Assembly (NCBI RefSeq): GCF_000321225.1
Contig: NW_004450946.1
Coordinates: 265,473 to 329,472, forward strand
DNA: 64,000 nt
From: Odobenus rosmarus divergens
Taxonomy: Eukaryota; Chordata; Mammalia; Carnivora; Odobenidae
Direction of reading: 5' to 3'
Part shown: positions 1 through 12,900 of the stretch, piece after piece
How the letters are laid out: every line of letters starts with the position of its first letter
Numbering within the stretch: position 1 is the first letter of the stretch
The notes under the pieces: model-generated
What the model was told of the DNA's origin: nothing
What the model saw: only the letters and a program-made list of their open reading frames with translations
Database searches by the model: none
Program-made: the position numbers and the translations under genes

Positions 1-353
1 TCAAAACCTCAATGAGATACCACCTCACACCAGTCAGAATGGCTAAAATTAACAAGTCAGGAAATGACAGATGTTGGTGGGGATGCGGAGAAAGGAGAAC
101 CCTCCTACACTGTTGGTGGGAATGCAAGCTGGTGCAGCCACTCCAGAAAATAGTATGGAGGTTCCTCAAAAACATGAAAATAGAGCTACCCTACGATCCA
201 GCAATTGCACTACTAGGTATTTACCCCAAAGATACAAATGTAGGGATCTGAAGGGGTACGTGCACCCTGATGTTTATAGCAGCAATGTCTACAATAACCA
301 AACTATGGAAAGAGCCAAGATGTCCATCGACAAATGAATGGATAAAGAAGATG

Positions 354-402
<49 letters not shown>

Positions 403-995
403 GAATATTATGCAGCCATAAAAGGAATGAGATCTTGCTATTTGCAACAATGTGGATAGAAATGAAGGATATTATGCTGAGCGAAATAAGTCAATCAGAG
501 AAAGACATGTATCATATGACCTCACTGATATGAGGAATTCTTAATCTCAGGAAACAAACTGAGGGTTGCTGGAGTGGTGGGGGGTGGGAAGGATGGGGTG
601 GCTGGGTGATAGACATTGGGGAGGGTATGTGCTATGGTGAGCGCTCTGAATTGTGTACGACTGTTGAATCACAGACCTGTACCTCTGAAACAAATAATAC
701 ATTATATGTTAAAAGAAAAGAAGAAGAAGAAGAAGAAGATAGCAGGAGGGGAAAAATGAAGGGGGGTTATCGGAGGGGGAGATGAAGCATGAGAGACTAT
801 GGACTCTGAGAAACAAAATGAGGATTCTGGAGGGGAGGGGGTGGGGGGATGGGTTAACCTGGTGATGGGTATTAAAGAGGGCACGCACTGAATGGAGCAC
901 TGGGTGTTGTTATACGCAAACATGAATCATGGAACACTACATCAAAAACTAGTGATGTAATATATGGTGATTAACATAACATTAAAAAAAATAAA
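1..995 (+). mobile_element. L1 3' end, carnivoran type (end of ORF2 and 3' UTR)
   Basis: Ends of L1 ORF2 typical of reverse-transcriptase 3' regions (two frames, broken), then a G-rich 3' UTR, an internal GAA-rich stretch (717-737) and a terminal segment ending near the A-rich run at 985-995. The terminal segment is nearly the same as 46172-46320. Truncated by the window edge. Lies sense to the window, antisense to TARS3, in intron 12. Confidence 0.85.
355..399. repeat. (TG)n microsatellite
   Basis: About 22 uninterrupted TG units inside the L1 3' region. Confidence 0.97.
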
Positions 996-999
996 GTAT

Positions 1000-2095
1000 G
1001 TTTTTACTATATAGTCGATGACACTGTTTTGGTTGTTCCTCCACTACTTACTCAGATATTCAGGGAATGCCCACCACATGCCAGGTGTGAGCAGGCTACC
1101 AGTAGCTCCCAGTCCAGTGTAGGGGGTGGACCAAGAAGTAGGCAAGGCTACCTCACCATGAGCACTGCCACACAATAGGGGGACGCGTGGCTGTTCAGAG
1201 GAAGTGATTGCCAAGCTGCAGCCAAAGGGTAAGTAAGAGTTCTCCGTGGAAAGCTAGGGCACAGCTTCTGGAGCAGAGGAAATATTGAGTGTATGGACCC
1301 AGAGGACAGAGGAGCAGGCTAGGGCAGGGGGGCCACAGGAAGCTGCCATGGGGCCGAGCTGCGTATGACAAGGAAGAGGGCACAGAAGGGTGGTAGGTGA
1401 TCAGGCTAGAGGCAGGCAGGGGACAGGGAAAACGAAGGGTCTTCAAAGCTAGTATAATGTCTGTACTTTTTAGCCTGAGAGCAATGGGAAACCAATGAAG
1501 GGTTCTTCAGCAAGAGACTAGCACAGTCCAATCTGTTCCTTTCAAGTACGGGAAATGGATTGGTAAGACTAGAAGGCAGGCCCATTGGGAAGCTGGTAGA
1601 GTCATTTAGGAGTGAGGTGATGGTGGTTTGAACCAGAGAGAAGTAGCTGGAATGCAGGGAATTTATGCTGGATGCTGGAAATCCAGGAATGAACAAAATT
1701 ATTCAGGAATGGATATTACATTTAGGAAGAACTTTCAGTAAGGCTTGTGATTAACTGGACATGAGCAGTGAAGAGTAACAGGCACCTGGACTCCTGGCCT
1801 GGGCACTGGAGAGGATGTTGGTGCATCCCCTGAAAAAGTGAACAGGGAAGGCAGAGACAGTGGTGTGGGAGGCAGAAACAGACAGGTCTACCAGGCCCTG
1901 TGAGGTTGAGATCTGGAGCTCAGGAAGGAGAGCTGAGATGCAGGTGAGACTGGCAGCTGAGCCTAGAACGTAAGTGAGGTTCCAGAGAGTGCAGCGAGAT
2001 GAGAGCTAGGGGCTGTGAGGGCGGGGGAAAGGAAGGTGGGGGGAAAGGAGGGCACCTTTAAATGCAAACAGAAAACGGCTAACAAAACTAGAGCC
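1000..2095. other. TARS3 intron 12, no gene seen
   Basis: GC-moderate sequence with short open frames on the minus strand that look like shadows. Some wording resembles old L2/MIR-age repeats, but I cannot assign a family. No exon of the next ThrRS segment is found. Confidence 0.5.
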
Positions 2096-4594
2096 CTTTA
2101 GGAAGGGGCAGGGGGACAGGCAAGGATCTGCATTCTGTCACTGTGGATCAGTTTGACTTTTTCAGAATTTTCATCTGTGGAATCATGCAGCACATGCTCT
2201 ATTTTTGGCTGGCTTTTTTCACTCAGCATAATTATTTTGAGATAAATTCGTGTTATATGTGTCAACAGACCATTCCTTCCTATTGCTGAACTGTTTTCCA
2301 TTGAATGGATGTATCACAGTTACTTTTTACATCTATCTGTTATTGGGCTTTAGGGTTGTTTCTATATTTTGGCTATTTCAAATAAAACTGCAATGAACGT
2401 TTGTGTTCAAGTCTTTGTATGGACATGTGCTTTCTTTTTCTCTTGGGAGAAAAAAAAGGAGTAAGATGACTGGGTCATATGGTAGGTGTGTGTTTAAGTT
2501 TTTAAGAAACTGCCCAAATGTTTTTGAAAGTGACTGTACCATTTTACATTCCCACGAATGGGCCTGTCATATGGTGGATTACACTGACAGATTTTCTGAC
2601 ACTGAATCAGCCTCTTATCCCTGAAGGCTAAACCTCAATTGCTAATGATGTGTAATTATTTTAATATATTGTTGAATTCTATTTGCTAATATCATGTTAA
2701 GGACTTTTGCATCTGTATCCATGTGGGATACTGGTCTGTAGTTCTGTCTGGTTTTAGTATCAGTTAATACTAGCCTCAAAATGAACTAGGAAGTGTTCTA
2801 TTTCAGAACAGAGTGTATAGAATTGGTACTAATTCTTTAAATGTTCAATAGAATTCTTCAGTGAAAAAAATCTGAGCCTGGAGTTTTCTTTTTGGGGAGT
2901 TTTTAAATTACATATTCATTTCCTTAATAGTGATAGGGCTTTTCAAATGATCTATTTCCTATTAAGTGATTGTGGTAGTTTGTGCTTTTCAAGGAATTAG
3001 TACATTTCAACTAAGTTATCAAACTAATTTATGTACTGTTGTTCATTATATTCATTTTTTATGCTTTTGGTGTCTTCAAGGTCTTTAGGGATATCCCCTA
3101 TTGATTCCTGATACTGGTAATTTGTGTCTTCCCAACTTTTTTCTTTGTTAGTCTTGAAGGAAGTTGCCAATTTCTTAATCTTTTCAAAGAACCAGTTTTT
3201 AGTCTCATTAATTTTTTCCATTATTTTTCTGTCTTCAATTTCATTGATTTCTGCTCTGGTCTTTATTGCTTCCTTCCTTGTTATTTTGGGTTTATTTTAC
3301 CCTTCTTTTTTTCTAGGTCTTGAGGTGGGAGCCCAGATATTGATTTGAGACTTTCCTTCTTTTATAATATATGCATTTAGTGCTGTTTACTTTTTAGCAC
3401 TGCTTTTGCTGTGCCCCATACATTTTGATATATTTCCATTTTAATTGATTATTTTAACCATCTACATTTAACGTATGTTAGGATTTCAGTTTGTCTTTTT
3501 TGTTGTTTTTATTGTTTCCTTCTTGTATTGTCTTATTATTCATTTCTGTTTTCTTTTTCCTGCCTTCCCTTGGCTTAGTATTCTTTAGAATTCCATTTTA
3601 TCTATTTTTAAGCATATAGCTGTGTATCTTTTTTCCAGTGGTTTCTCTAGGTATTACATAATAGCCTACTGATGTCATCATTTCGCCAGTTCAAGTATAG
3701 AAACCTTACCTCCTTTACTCGATTTATAGTATAATTTTCTTACACATTTCCTCTTACATATGCTCAGAACCATATCAGTGTTATAATTTTTGCTTCAACC
3801 ATCAAGCATAATTCAGAAAACTCAAAAGGAAAAGGAAATTGTTTTACTTTTACAATTTTTCCTTCTTCCTTCTTCATGTTCCAAGACTCTTTCTTTTATC
3901 ATTTCCTTTCTGTTTAGAGAACTTCCAATAGCCATTATTTTAAGGTAGGCTTAATGTCTTGATTTACCCTTCATCCCTGAAGAATACTTTTTCTGTATAT
4001 AGAATTCTGAATTGACAGTTCTTGCAGCATTTGAAAAGTGTTGTTCACTTCCTTCTGACATCCACGGTTTTTGATGAGAAATCTCTTGTGCAAACAAAAC
4101 AAAACAAAACATCTTTTCTTAAAGATAATGTTGATTTCTTTCTCACTGCTTTCAAAAATGTCATTAGTTTTCAGAAGTTTGGTTATGCTTTATCTTGGTG
4201 TGGATTTCTTTGGCCTTATCCTTTTTAGAGTTTTCTCAGCTTCTTGAATCTGTAGACTTAGGTCTTTTGCCAAATTTGGCAAGTTTTCAGCCATATGTCT
4301 TTGAGTACTTTTCACCTCCACCCTTATTCCCCTCTTCTTCCAGAACTCTGGTGACATAAATATTAGACATTTTGTTTTAGTCCCATTGGTCTCTGAAGTT
4401 GTGTTCATTATTCTTTCAGTCTCTTTTCTCTTTGTTGTCCAAACTGGGTCATTTCTATTGTTGCCTTGAAGTTCACTGATTCTGTTCTTTGTCCCCTCCA
4501 TTCTACTCATGAATCCATCCACTATTTTATTTCAGTTGTTATATTTTTCAGTTCTAAGACTTCCATTTGGTTCTTCTTTATAACTTTTATTTCT
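2096..4594 (-). mobile_element. Old L1/HAL1-type LINE, antisense
   Basis: Reverse-strand reading shows degraded L1 segments, for instance at 3124-3221 where the minus strand reads as the ORF2 region before the reverse transcriptase. T-rich on the plus strand as usual for antisense L1. Many stops; inactive. Broken at 4597 by a SINE. Confidence 0.75.
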
Positions 4595-4596
4595 TT

Positions 4597-4783
4597 AAAA
4601 AAAAAAAAAAACTTATTTGAGAGAGAGAAAGAGAGCAGGGGAAGGGGTAGAGGGAGGGAATCCTCAAGCAGGCTCCACACCCAGCATGTGAGGTGGAGGC
4701 TGGATACCAGGATCCTGAGATCATGACCTGAGCCAGAACCAAGAGTTGGCCACTTAACCAACAGAGCCACCCAGGCACCCCTC
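4597..4783 (-). mobile_element. Can-SINE (antisense)
   Basis: T/A-run tail side first, then GAGAGAGA block, then the reversed tRNA-like head ending gccacccaggcacccct. Flanked by a short cttttattt repeat. Inserted in the old L1. Confidence 0.9.
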
Positions 4784-6460
4784 TTTTATTTATTTCCTGA
4801 GATTTTCTATTTCTTTCTTGAGGCTATTTCTTCATTTGTTTTCAAGTGTATTTGTAATTGCTTGGTAAGACATTCTTATGATGGCTTCTTTAAAATCTTA
4901 GTCAGGTAATGCAATATCCTTGTCATCTCCACATTAGTGTAGATTGTCCTTTTTCATTAAGTTGAGATTTTCCTAATTCTTGGCATGAATAACTTTTGAT
5001 TTATAAAATTTAAAATTTGGATAGTTTAAGACCTTTAATTTTATTTAAACCTCTGTTTCAGCTGGCTCCCACAGACTCTGCTCCAACAGGGAGGGTGAAC
5101 TACTTCCTGGTTACTGCAAAGTAGGAACAGATGGTCTAGGTTTTCTACTGAGGACGCATGAAAGAAGTAGGAACCCCTCATTACTGATAGTGACAGTGGG
5201 ATTTATGGCTCCCCATTAGGTTTCCTCTGATAACACGTTGGCAGGGAGAGGTAGGAGTATCTTGTTACTGCTCCTCATGTGGCCATTACTGACCACATTG
5301 AATGCATGGCCTCATTACTGTGGGGTGGTAGTAAAAGTCCTGTCTCTCCACTAGACCTCCTCTGACAGCACTCAAAACAGGGACTAGAACAGGCACCTTG
5401 TTACTGCCAGATGATGGTGGAAGTCTAGGCCCACATTGTCTCCAGTGGCACTATGAAGTGTGTGGGAGGTCCTTGTTAATGCCTGGCAAGGATATGAAGA
5501 ATTGGTATTATTTTTTCTTTCAGTGCTTGGTAGAATTCAACAAGGATTCCATCATGGCTTGGAGTTTTCTCTGTGCAAAGCCTGTTCACTACCAATTCAA
5601 TTTCTTTAATAGACAAAGGGTACTCAGATTATCTATTTCTTCTTGAGTGAAGTTTGGTAGTTTGTCTTTCAAAGAATTTGTCCATTTTATCTAAGTTGAC
5701 AAATTTATTGGCATAAAATTGTTCATAACATTGCCTTACTATTCTTTCACTATTTATAGAATCTGAACTAATGTCATATCTCTCATTTCTAGTATTTTTA
5801 ATTTGTATCTTCTCTTTTTTTCTGATCAGTCTGACTGAAAGTTTATATTTTATTGATCTTCTCAGGGAACCAGACTTTGGTTTTTACTGAAAGTTTGTAT
5901 TGTTTTTCTTTTCTATTTCATTGATTTCTGCTGTTGTTTTCTTTCTTCTGCTTACTTCTGATGCAATTTAGTATTTTTTTCTAGTCTATTAAGTGAAAGC
6001 TGAGGTTACTGATTTGAAACCATTTTTCTTTTCTGATATAGGCATTTAGTGCTATAAATGACCCTCAAAGTATCATTTTAATGGTGTCCCATAAATTTTG
6101 ATGTATTTCCTTTCATTTCATTTGATATATAATATTTTCTAATTTCCCCTTTGATTTCTTCTTTGATCCATGGATTATTTAGAAGCGTGTTAGTTACTTT
6201 CCAACTATTTGGGGATTTTCCAGATAGCTTTCTGTTACTGATTTCGACTTTAATTCCACTGTAGCCAGAGAACGTATTTTGTATGAGTTGAACCCTTTAA
6301 ATTTATTGAGAATTCCTTTAGTCCCAGAATATGGTCTATTTTGGTAAATGTTCTGTGTGCACTTTCAAAGAATGCATTCTCTGCTGTTATTGGTTGAAGT
6401 GTTCTATGAGTGTCAGTTAGGTCAAATCATTTGATGGCATACTATTTCATGGCAATTTTT
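4784..6460 (-). mobile_element. Old L1 fragments, antisense
   Basis: Continuation of antisense L1 on either side of a non-L1-like stretch (about 5060-5560). The part 5580-6460 repeats the wording seen at 2930-3450 (for example the 'tttcaaagaatttgtcc' type region), so it is a second copy of the same ORF2 segment. Confidence 0.65.
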
Positions 6461-6803
6461 ATTTGAACTGACATGAAAACCTGAAAAAGTAAGCTCTCAC
6501 TTCTAGGCAATGCTGAAAAACAAACAGAAAAACCAAAATTCTACCAAGTCCCTTAAAATATTCCACTTAATGTATTTATGTTAATAAAACTGGAAGAAAC
6601 TTGATGGAAAAAGATAACAAATTTCATGACAAGAAATTACTGATCTATTACCCAAATTAGAGGATCAAAAATGTTAGAGCTGAAGGAGACCTCAGAGATG
6701 AGAACAGACACCTTATTTTATAGCGACTCTGAAACTAAGAGATGTGTCCAAGGCAACACACTGAATTTATGTCAACCATGTTTCACCCAGTGTTACTGTT
6801 TAC
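6461..6803. other. TARS3 intron 12, proximal part
   Basis: A/T-rich unique-looking sequence next to exon 12. No other exon seen. Confidence 0.5.
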
Positions 6804-6966
6804 CTGCTCTACTGTGCAGAAGATATGGGCATCATCCTGCTGGAAGCGCCTAACTCGAGTCAAACCACTTAAAGTTCCTGATAATTCATTCCTATGAAGA
6901 ACTCCAAAATCAGCGAATCTGATAGGCATTTCCCTCCATGATCGTGGACGATGAGCAAACATTAGA
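6804..6966 (-). CDS. TARS3: TARS3 coding exon 12 (motif 2, zinc histidine)
   Basis: Residues 501-555 (completes C501): [52 protein letters not shown]526/E528 belong to class II motif 2, which binds ATP and the acceptor end; H548 matches the second zinc ligand. Acceptor CATCTTTTCTAG|T, donor CAG|GTAAAC, phase 0. This is the last exon in the window; no match to the next ThrRS segment was seen from 1 to 6803. Confidence 0.96.
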
Positions 6967-9900
6967 CTAGAAAAGATGCAACAACACACGGCTTTTACTT
7001 AGCAGAGAAAAGATTAAGTAATTATCTAAATATTAATAAGTTACAGTTAAAATTCCTCAAGGACACCTGGGTGGCTCAGTTGGTTAAGCATCCAACTCTT
7101 GATTTCAGTTCAGGTCATGATCTCAGGGTCGTGAGACTGAGCCCCAACATCGGGGCTTAAGATTCTCTCTCCCTCTCCCTCTGCTCCTCCCCATGCTCAC
7201 TCTCCCTCAAAAAAAAAAAAAAGAAAAAAAATCTTCTAGGAATTTTTGAACCTTGAATTTATATCACTGCAGCACTCTGAGAAAGAACCCTGTCTGTTAT
7301 CTCTTCCAGAAATTCTGTTCCTTATTCTTTTTTACCCAGTGAATTTCTACTTACTGTGTACAATTCATTTCAAAGGCTACTTCTTAAGTGAAGGCCCCCT
7401 GGACACTTCCCTAGATGGGGCTAGGCAGTCTCTCCTCAGGCTCTAAGATCACCTGGAACATGCCACTAATTTGACACTGAACTTACTTTTTCATAACTGA
7501 TTGTCTACATATCTGCTTCTGTCCCACTCTGCTCGTGAGCTCCCTAAGGAAATGGACGGTGTCTTAATCACCTCTGCATTCCTAGCACCAAGCGCCATAA
7601 GCACTCAACAAGTGTTCCCTTTTGAGTAAAAGACCTCTCTTCTGGGAAAACAAAACAAAACAAAACAAAACACTCCTGGCTCTCACCCCATCACCACTAA
7701 GCCACTGTGATCCTACTTCCTTATTCCAAGGTATGAAGATCAAAATTCCATTCCCTACCTTCATTCAGGCTTACTTATAACTATAGTTGAAATCATAGGC
7801 TATAGCTTCAAATGGTACCTAATGGGAAACTGAGTTAAAAAGTTAACAGTATTTTACAGAATGCAAGACTCTAGGTTAGTTCCACCTTCTGTTTAAAAAG
7901 AGAGCAAACAATGTTTACACACCAGTTTCCACAAAATTAAGTATATATTTTTTACATGCTGTCATTGTAAAGTTGAATTTCTTTTAGTCTTTAAAGGGCA
8001 AAAAGATTTCTTCAGTTTGTTTTGAGGTTTTATAGTTACCTTCTAAGGCCAATTTACTTGAAACTATGTATGCTGATGATACAAAACCACAACACTTGGG
8101 AAATTTTTTGGTGGATACTCATGTCTGTTCACATCCTATTGTGAAATATGCTTGTCTTACAAGGTTGAATTTGCATGCCAGTTTTATGATAATTACATTC
8201 TTTCAAAGAATCTAAGACAACATTGTAAGATGTATCACTATATTATGTACCACTAGAAAGGAAATAACCATTAAGTTATGACATAATGCTAAGATGCCCC
8301 TGATAATATGATGCATTCTGATTTCAGGGATGTTGAAATGGGAGTGGGTGGGAAGTTATCTTAGAATCAATGAAATCCGGTAACCCACTGATTATGACTT
8401 CACCGGTCTTGTTTTAATCAACCCAAACAGTATATAATAACTAAATGTTCTGCAAATATGTGTATTTGATGTGTATTACTATTACAAAAACAAATATAAT
8501 AATTTATAAAATTGATATATAATTCTATCTCAAAGAGGCACAAAAACTAAATGGTTTCCAGTTAACATTCTACACCTGCCCAAGATCAAACATATCTTAA
8601 AGAGTAAATGTACTCTCCAGAATGAAATAACTTGGTAAAGATAACTGGTAGCCACCACTCCTCAGATTAAAGGAATCCCTTAACTCCAAAAAAGCAAACT
8701 AGTAATATTCAAAGCTGACTGTGATGAAGTGTGCTATGTGCTCTTATGCAAAGATCTGCTTCACTTTTAATACTCACCAGTGCCCTGGACAGTTCATGGG
8801 CTTAAGGGCGAACGTGTCCTTTTCAATATCAAAGGTAAACATGTTCTCACTATAATGCTGCCAGTGACCTGAGGTTTCCCAGAGTCTGCTGTTGTACATG
8901 TTGGGAGAGAGCACTTCTGTGAAGTTACGTTGGTGATATTCCTCCTTTAAGATAAACACATTTAATGTTAAAATGTGGCAAGACAGATCACAATTCCATG
9001 CAAAGTAACACTAGGAGTGAATATTTCTTAATTTGGGATTACATCTCATATTAATTTGTGGTTAATGTGCCCTCAGTTTTAGGTGGGGTGTTCTGGATCA
9101 TGGAAAAAAGATTAATGTACTCTCAGTCTCATTTTCACATTAAGTATCTTTATTTTATACTATATAATAGTATATAGTACATAATCTGTTAATTCTTTTG
9201 AAAATTAGTAACTGAAATTATATGTATAATATATATCACATATAATATTATGTATATATAAACTTTCTATAACTACAAATTCCAAAATCCTTCTACATTC
9301 TAGATAAACAGCAGGTATTTTTCTATTACTTAAGAGGCAGAATCACTTTATAACTCAATAAGCATGAATGCTATGTTGCATGCAAATTTAGTTTTGATTT
9401 ATTTAGTTTTAAACAGAAATGAAGCTGAGAATTTTAATATATAACACATTAAGTGGCGGGTATCTATAAAGCCATAAGCTGGCTTCTCTTCCTCCCTACC
9501 TATCAACAGCTTCCCTAACTCAATCACTCGGGACAGGAAAACAGTCTTGCAACCAAAGTTCTTATTTTATTTAAACTTTTCTTCCTTCAAGATATCGATC
9601 AGATGATCTCTGTTGCTGGTTTCTTAGGTTCTTACCATTTGTTAATCATTTAAGGGTATCTGGCACAGATCTAGACCAGCATATTTTAATGAAGTAAAAA
9701 AAATTTTTCTTACAATTAAAAAAAGTATAAAACATAATGTTTTAAAATTATGAACAACACTCGTTTCATATCACTTAAAGGGATGCCATTGTTACTCTTC
9801 GGCAGAGCATCTTTTCAGTCCAGTTGTGGATAGCTGGGTCTCAGCCATTCAGTAAGCTGCTTTACCTATGCCTCATTTTTACTGTATTAGAAAGTTGTAA

Positions 9901-12900
9901 CAAAATTACAGATCACTACAAATAGCAGTAACTATTCTGTGGCTATGTCAGATGCCTCTATATATTCAGATTAAACAAGGACCTAAAAATTGAAGAATTT
10001 TTGTGTTTGCTTGTTTGTTTTGACTAGAGACTATTTTAAAGCTTGGCTCACGAGATAATAATCAATGGACTTTTAATCCACTCTGGATAATACTGCTAAT
10101 CATGTTAGCATTTCACGTGTTTGGGAATGATTTTAAAGTATGCTCTATGACGGAAAATGTTATTATGTTTATAGCTTACTTTGTGCAGTTTTGCTACTAT
10201 AAATAAAGTTTCTGTGGACATTCCAATACAAGTCTCTGTATGGGCATGTTTTTATTTTTCTTGGGTAAAAAACTAGGAGTGGAACTGTGTAAGAAACTGC
10301 CCAAACTGTTTTACAAAGTAGCAGTACCATTTTGCATTCCCACCAATGGGAGTTAGAACTTTCACATTCTTGCCAATCTCTGGTATTTTCAGGTTTGTTG
10401 TTGTTGTTGTTTTGCTGTGGGGGGATATTCTAGTGGACATGTAGCTTACTGCAGCTTTAATTTTCATATCTTTCTTTTTTTTGAGAGAGAGAGAGAGAAA
10501 GCAGCGGTGGGGGTAGAGGGAGAATCTTAAGCAGCTCCACACCCAGTGCAGAACCCAATGCGGGGCTCGATCTCACAACCCTGAGATCATGACCTGAGCC
10601 AAAACCAAGAGTTGGATGCTTAGCTGACTGAGCCACCCAGGTGCCTCTAATTTTCACTTCTTTGATGACTAATGATGTTGGGTAACTTTTTTTTTTTTTT
10701 TAAAGATTTTATCTATTTATCTGAGAGAGAGAGAGAGAGAGCATGCACTCATACGAGCAGGGGAGGGAAAGAGGGAGAAGCAGACTCCCCGCTGAGCAGG
10801 GAGCCCGACGAGGGGCTTGATCCCAGGACCCCAGGATCATGACCTGAGCCAAAGGCAGAGGCCCAACCGACTGAGCCACCGAGGCGTGTTGGGTACCTTT
10901 GTCTGTGTTTCTCCACCATTTCCACTCAAAAAAATTAAATGTCTTGGGACAAACCTGATGAAAGATGTGCAAGACCTCTAAAATAGAAGTTACAAAATAC
11001 TGCCGAGGGAAAAGAAAGAACTAAATGAACCGACAAAATTTCCAATGTTCATAGATTAGAAAACTCAGCGTGGTTAAGGTGTCAATTATCTGCAAATTAA
11101 TCTATAGAATGAATGCAATTCCAATCAAAATCCCAGCAGTTACTTTTTAGGAAATGAAAACCGTGATATAAAACTTATATGGAAATACAAAGAATCTAAA
11201 ATAGCCAAAATAGTCCCAAATAAGAATAAAATTTTAAAACTTAAACTACTGATATTAAGACAATACATAGTTATAGTAAGTTACAGTAATCAAAGCAGTG
11301 TGGTGTTAATGCAAGGACAGACAACAAAGGGACCAAAAGAACAGAATAAGTATCCAGAAATATATAATGGTTTAGGACAAAGATTCTACTGCAGTAATAA
11401 ATGGTACTGAAGCTACTGGATAACCTGTGGATAAAAATCAACCGTGACCCCTCTCTTCCACAAAACCTAAAAATGAATTCAAGATAGATCACGGCATTGA
11501 GTCTAAAAACAAATACAATCAAGCTTCTAGAATAGGACAAAGAAGAATATTTTCATGACTTCGAAATTGGCAAAGATTTCCTAAAGAGGGCATGAAAAAC
11601 CCTAAACAGAAAATAAAAAAATAATAAACCAGACTTTGTTAAACATGAGAACTATTGGTTAAAAGGCATCATTAAGAAAGTGAATCAATAAGCTGCAGCT
11701 TGAAAAAATGGACTCACAATATACACATTTAGCAAATGACTCATATCAGAATAAAGAAAGAGCCCCTAAAAATCAATCATAAAAAGACAACTCAGTTTTT
11801 TAAAATGGGAAAAATACTTGAACAGGAACTTCACAAAAGAGGACATCCAAATGACCAACAAACATATGGAAAGGGTGTCACATCATTATTCATCAGGGAA
11901 ATGCAGAATAATACCATGGTACCTGCCTGAATGGCAAACTGATAATACCAAGTGTTGAAGAGGATGCAGAGTAACTGGAATGTTCATACATTTCTGGAAG
12001 GAACATTATATGGATCAACCACATAAAAACTATGCAGTATTTTCTTAAGTTAGTCATTAGCACCCTATGACCTAGCAATTCCACTCCTAGGTATATGCCC
12101 AAGAGAAGCGGGTACTTGTGCCCACCAAAAGACATGTACAAAAATGTTTGTACCAGCTTCATGTATAATAGCTCCAAAGTGGAAACAACATAAATGTAAA
12201 TGTACACCTACAGGAGAACAAATAAATACCCTGTTCTACAGTCACAAAATGAAATACATCGAACAATAGAAAAAAAATTATACATAAAACGTGGATGAGT
12301 CTCAGACGTTAAGTTGAACAAAAGAAGCCAGAAACACAATAGCTAATACTGTATGAGTCCATTTACATGAAGTTTAAGACTAGGCACATTTGATCTATGG
12401 TTAATAGAAATCAGCAAGATCACCTCAGGTGAGAAGAGGGGAGGCAGGTATTGACTGGGAAGATACAAGAGGACCTTATGAAAGTATGGAACTGTCCTAG
12501 GGATGCCTGTGGCTCAGTCAGTTAAGCATCCAACTCTTGATTTCGGCTCAGGTCATGATCGCAGGGTTGTGGGATCGAGCCCCGTGTTGGGCTCCACACT
12601 CAGCAGGGAGTCTGCTTGTCCCTCTCCCTGTTCCTCACTCTGCTCTCTCTCTCTCTCTCAAATAAGTAAATAAATAAAATATTTTTAAAAAGGATGGAAC
12701 TGCTCTATGTCTTGATTTGGGTGGTGGTTGTACAGACGTACACACGTGTGGAAATTTCTTGAGCTTCAGATTTATGCATTTTAACAAATGTAACTTAAAC
12801 TTCAATCAGCAACTCTGGCATTGGCCTCCATCTGAATGAGGTCATATAAGGAACTCAATGTAAGAACCACCTGGATAAGCCTAATGCGTAGACCATTAGA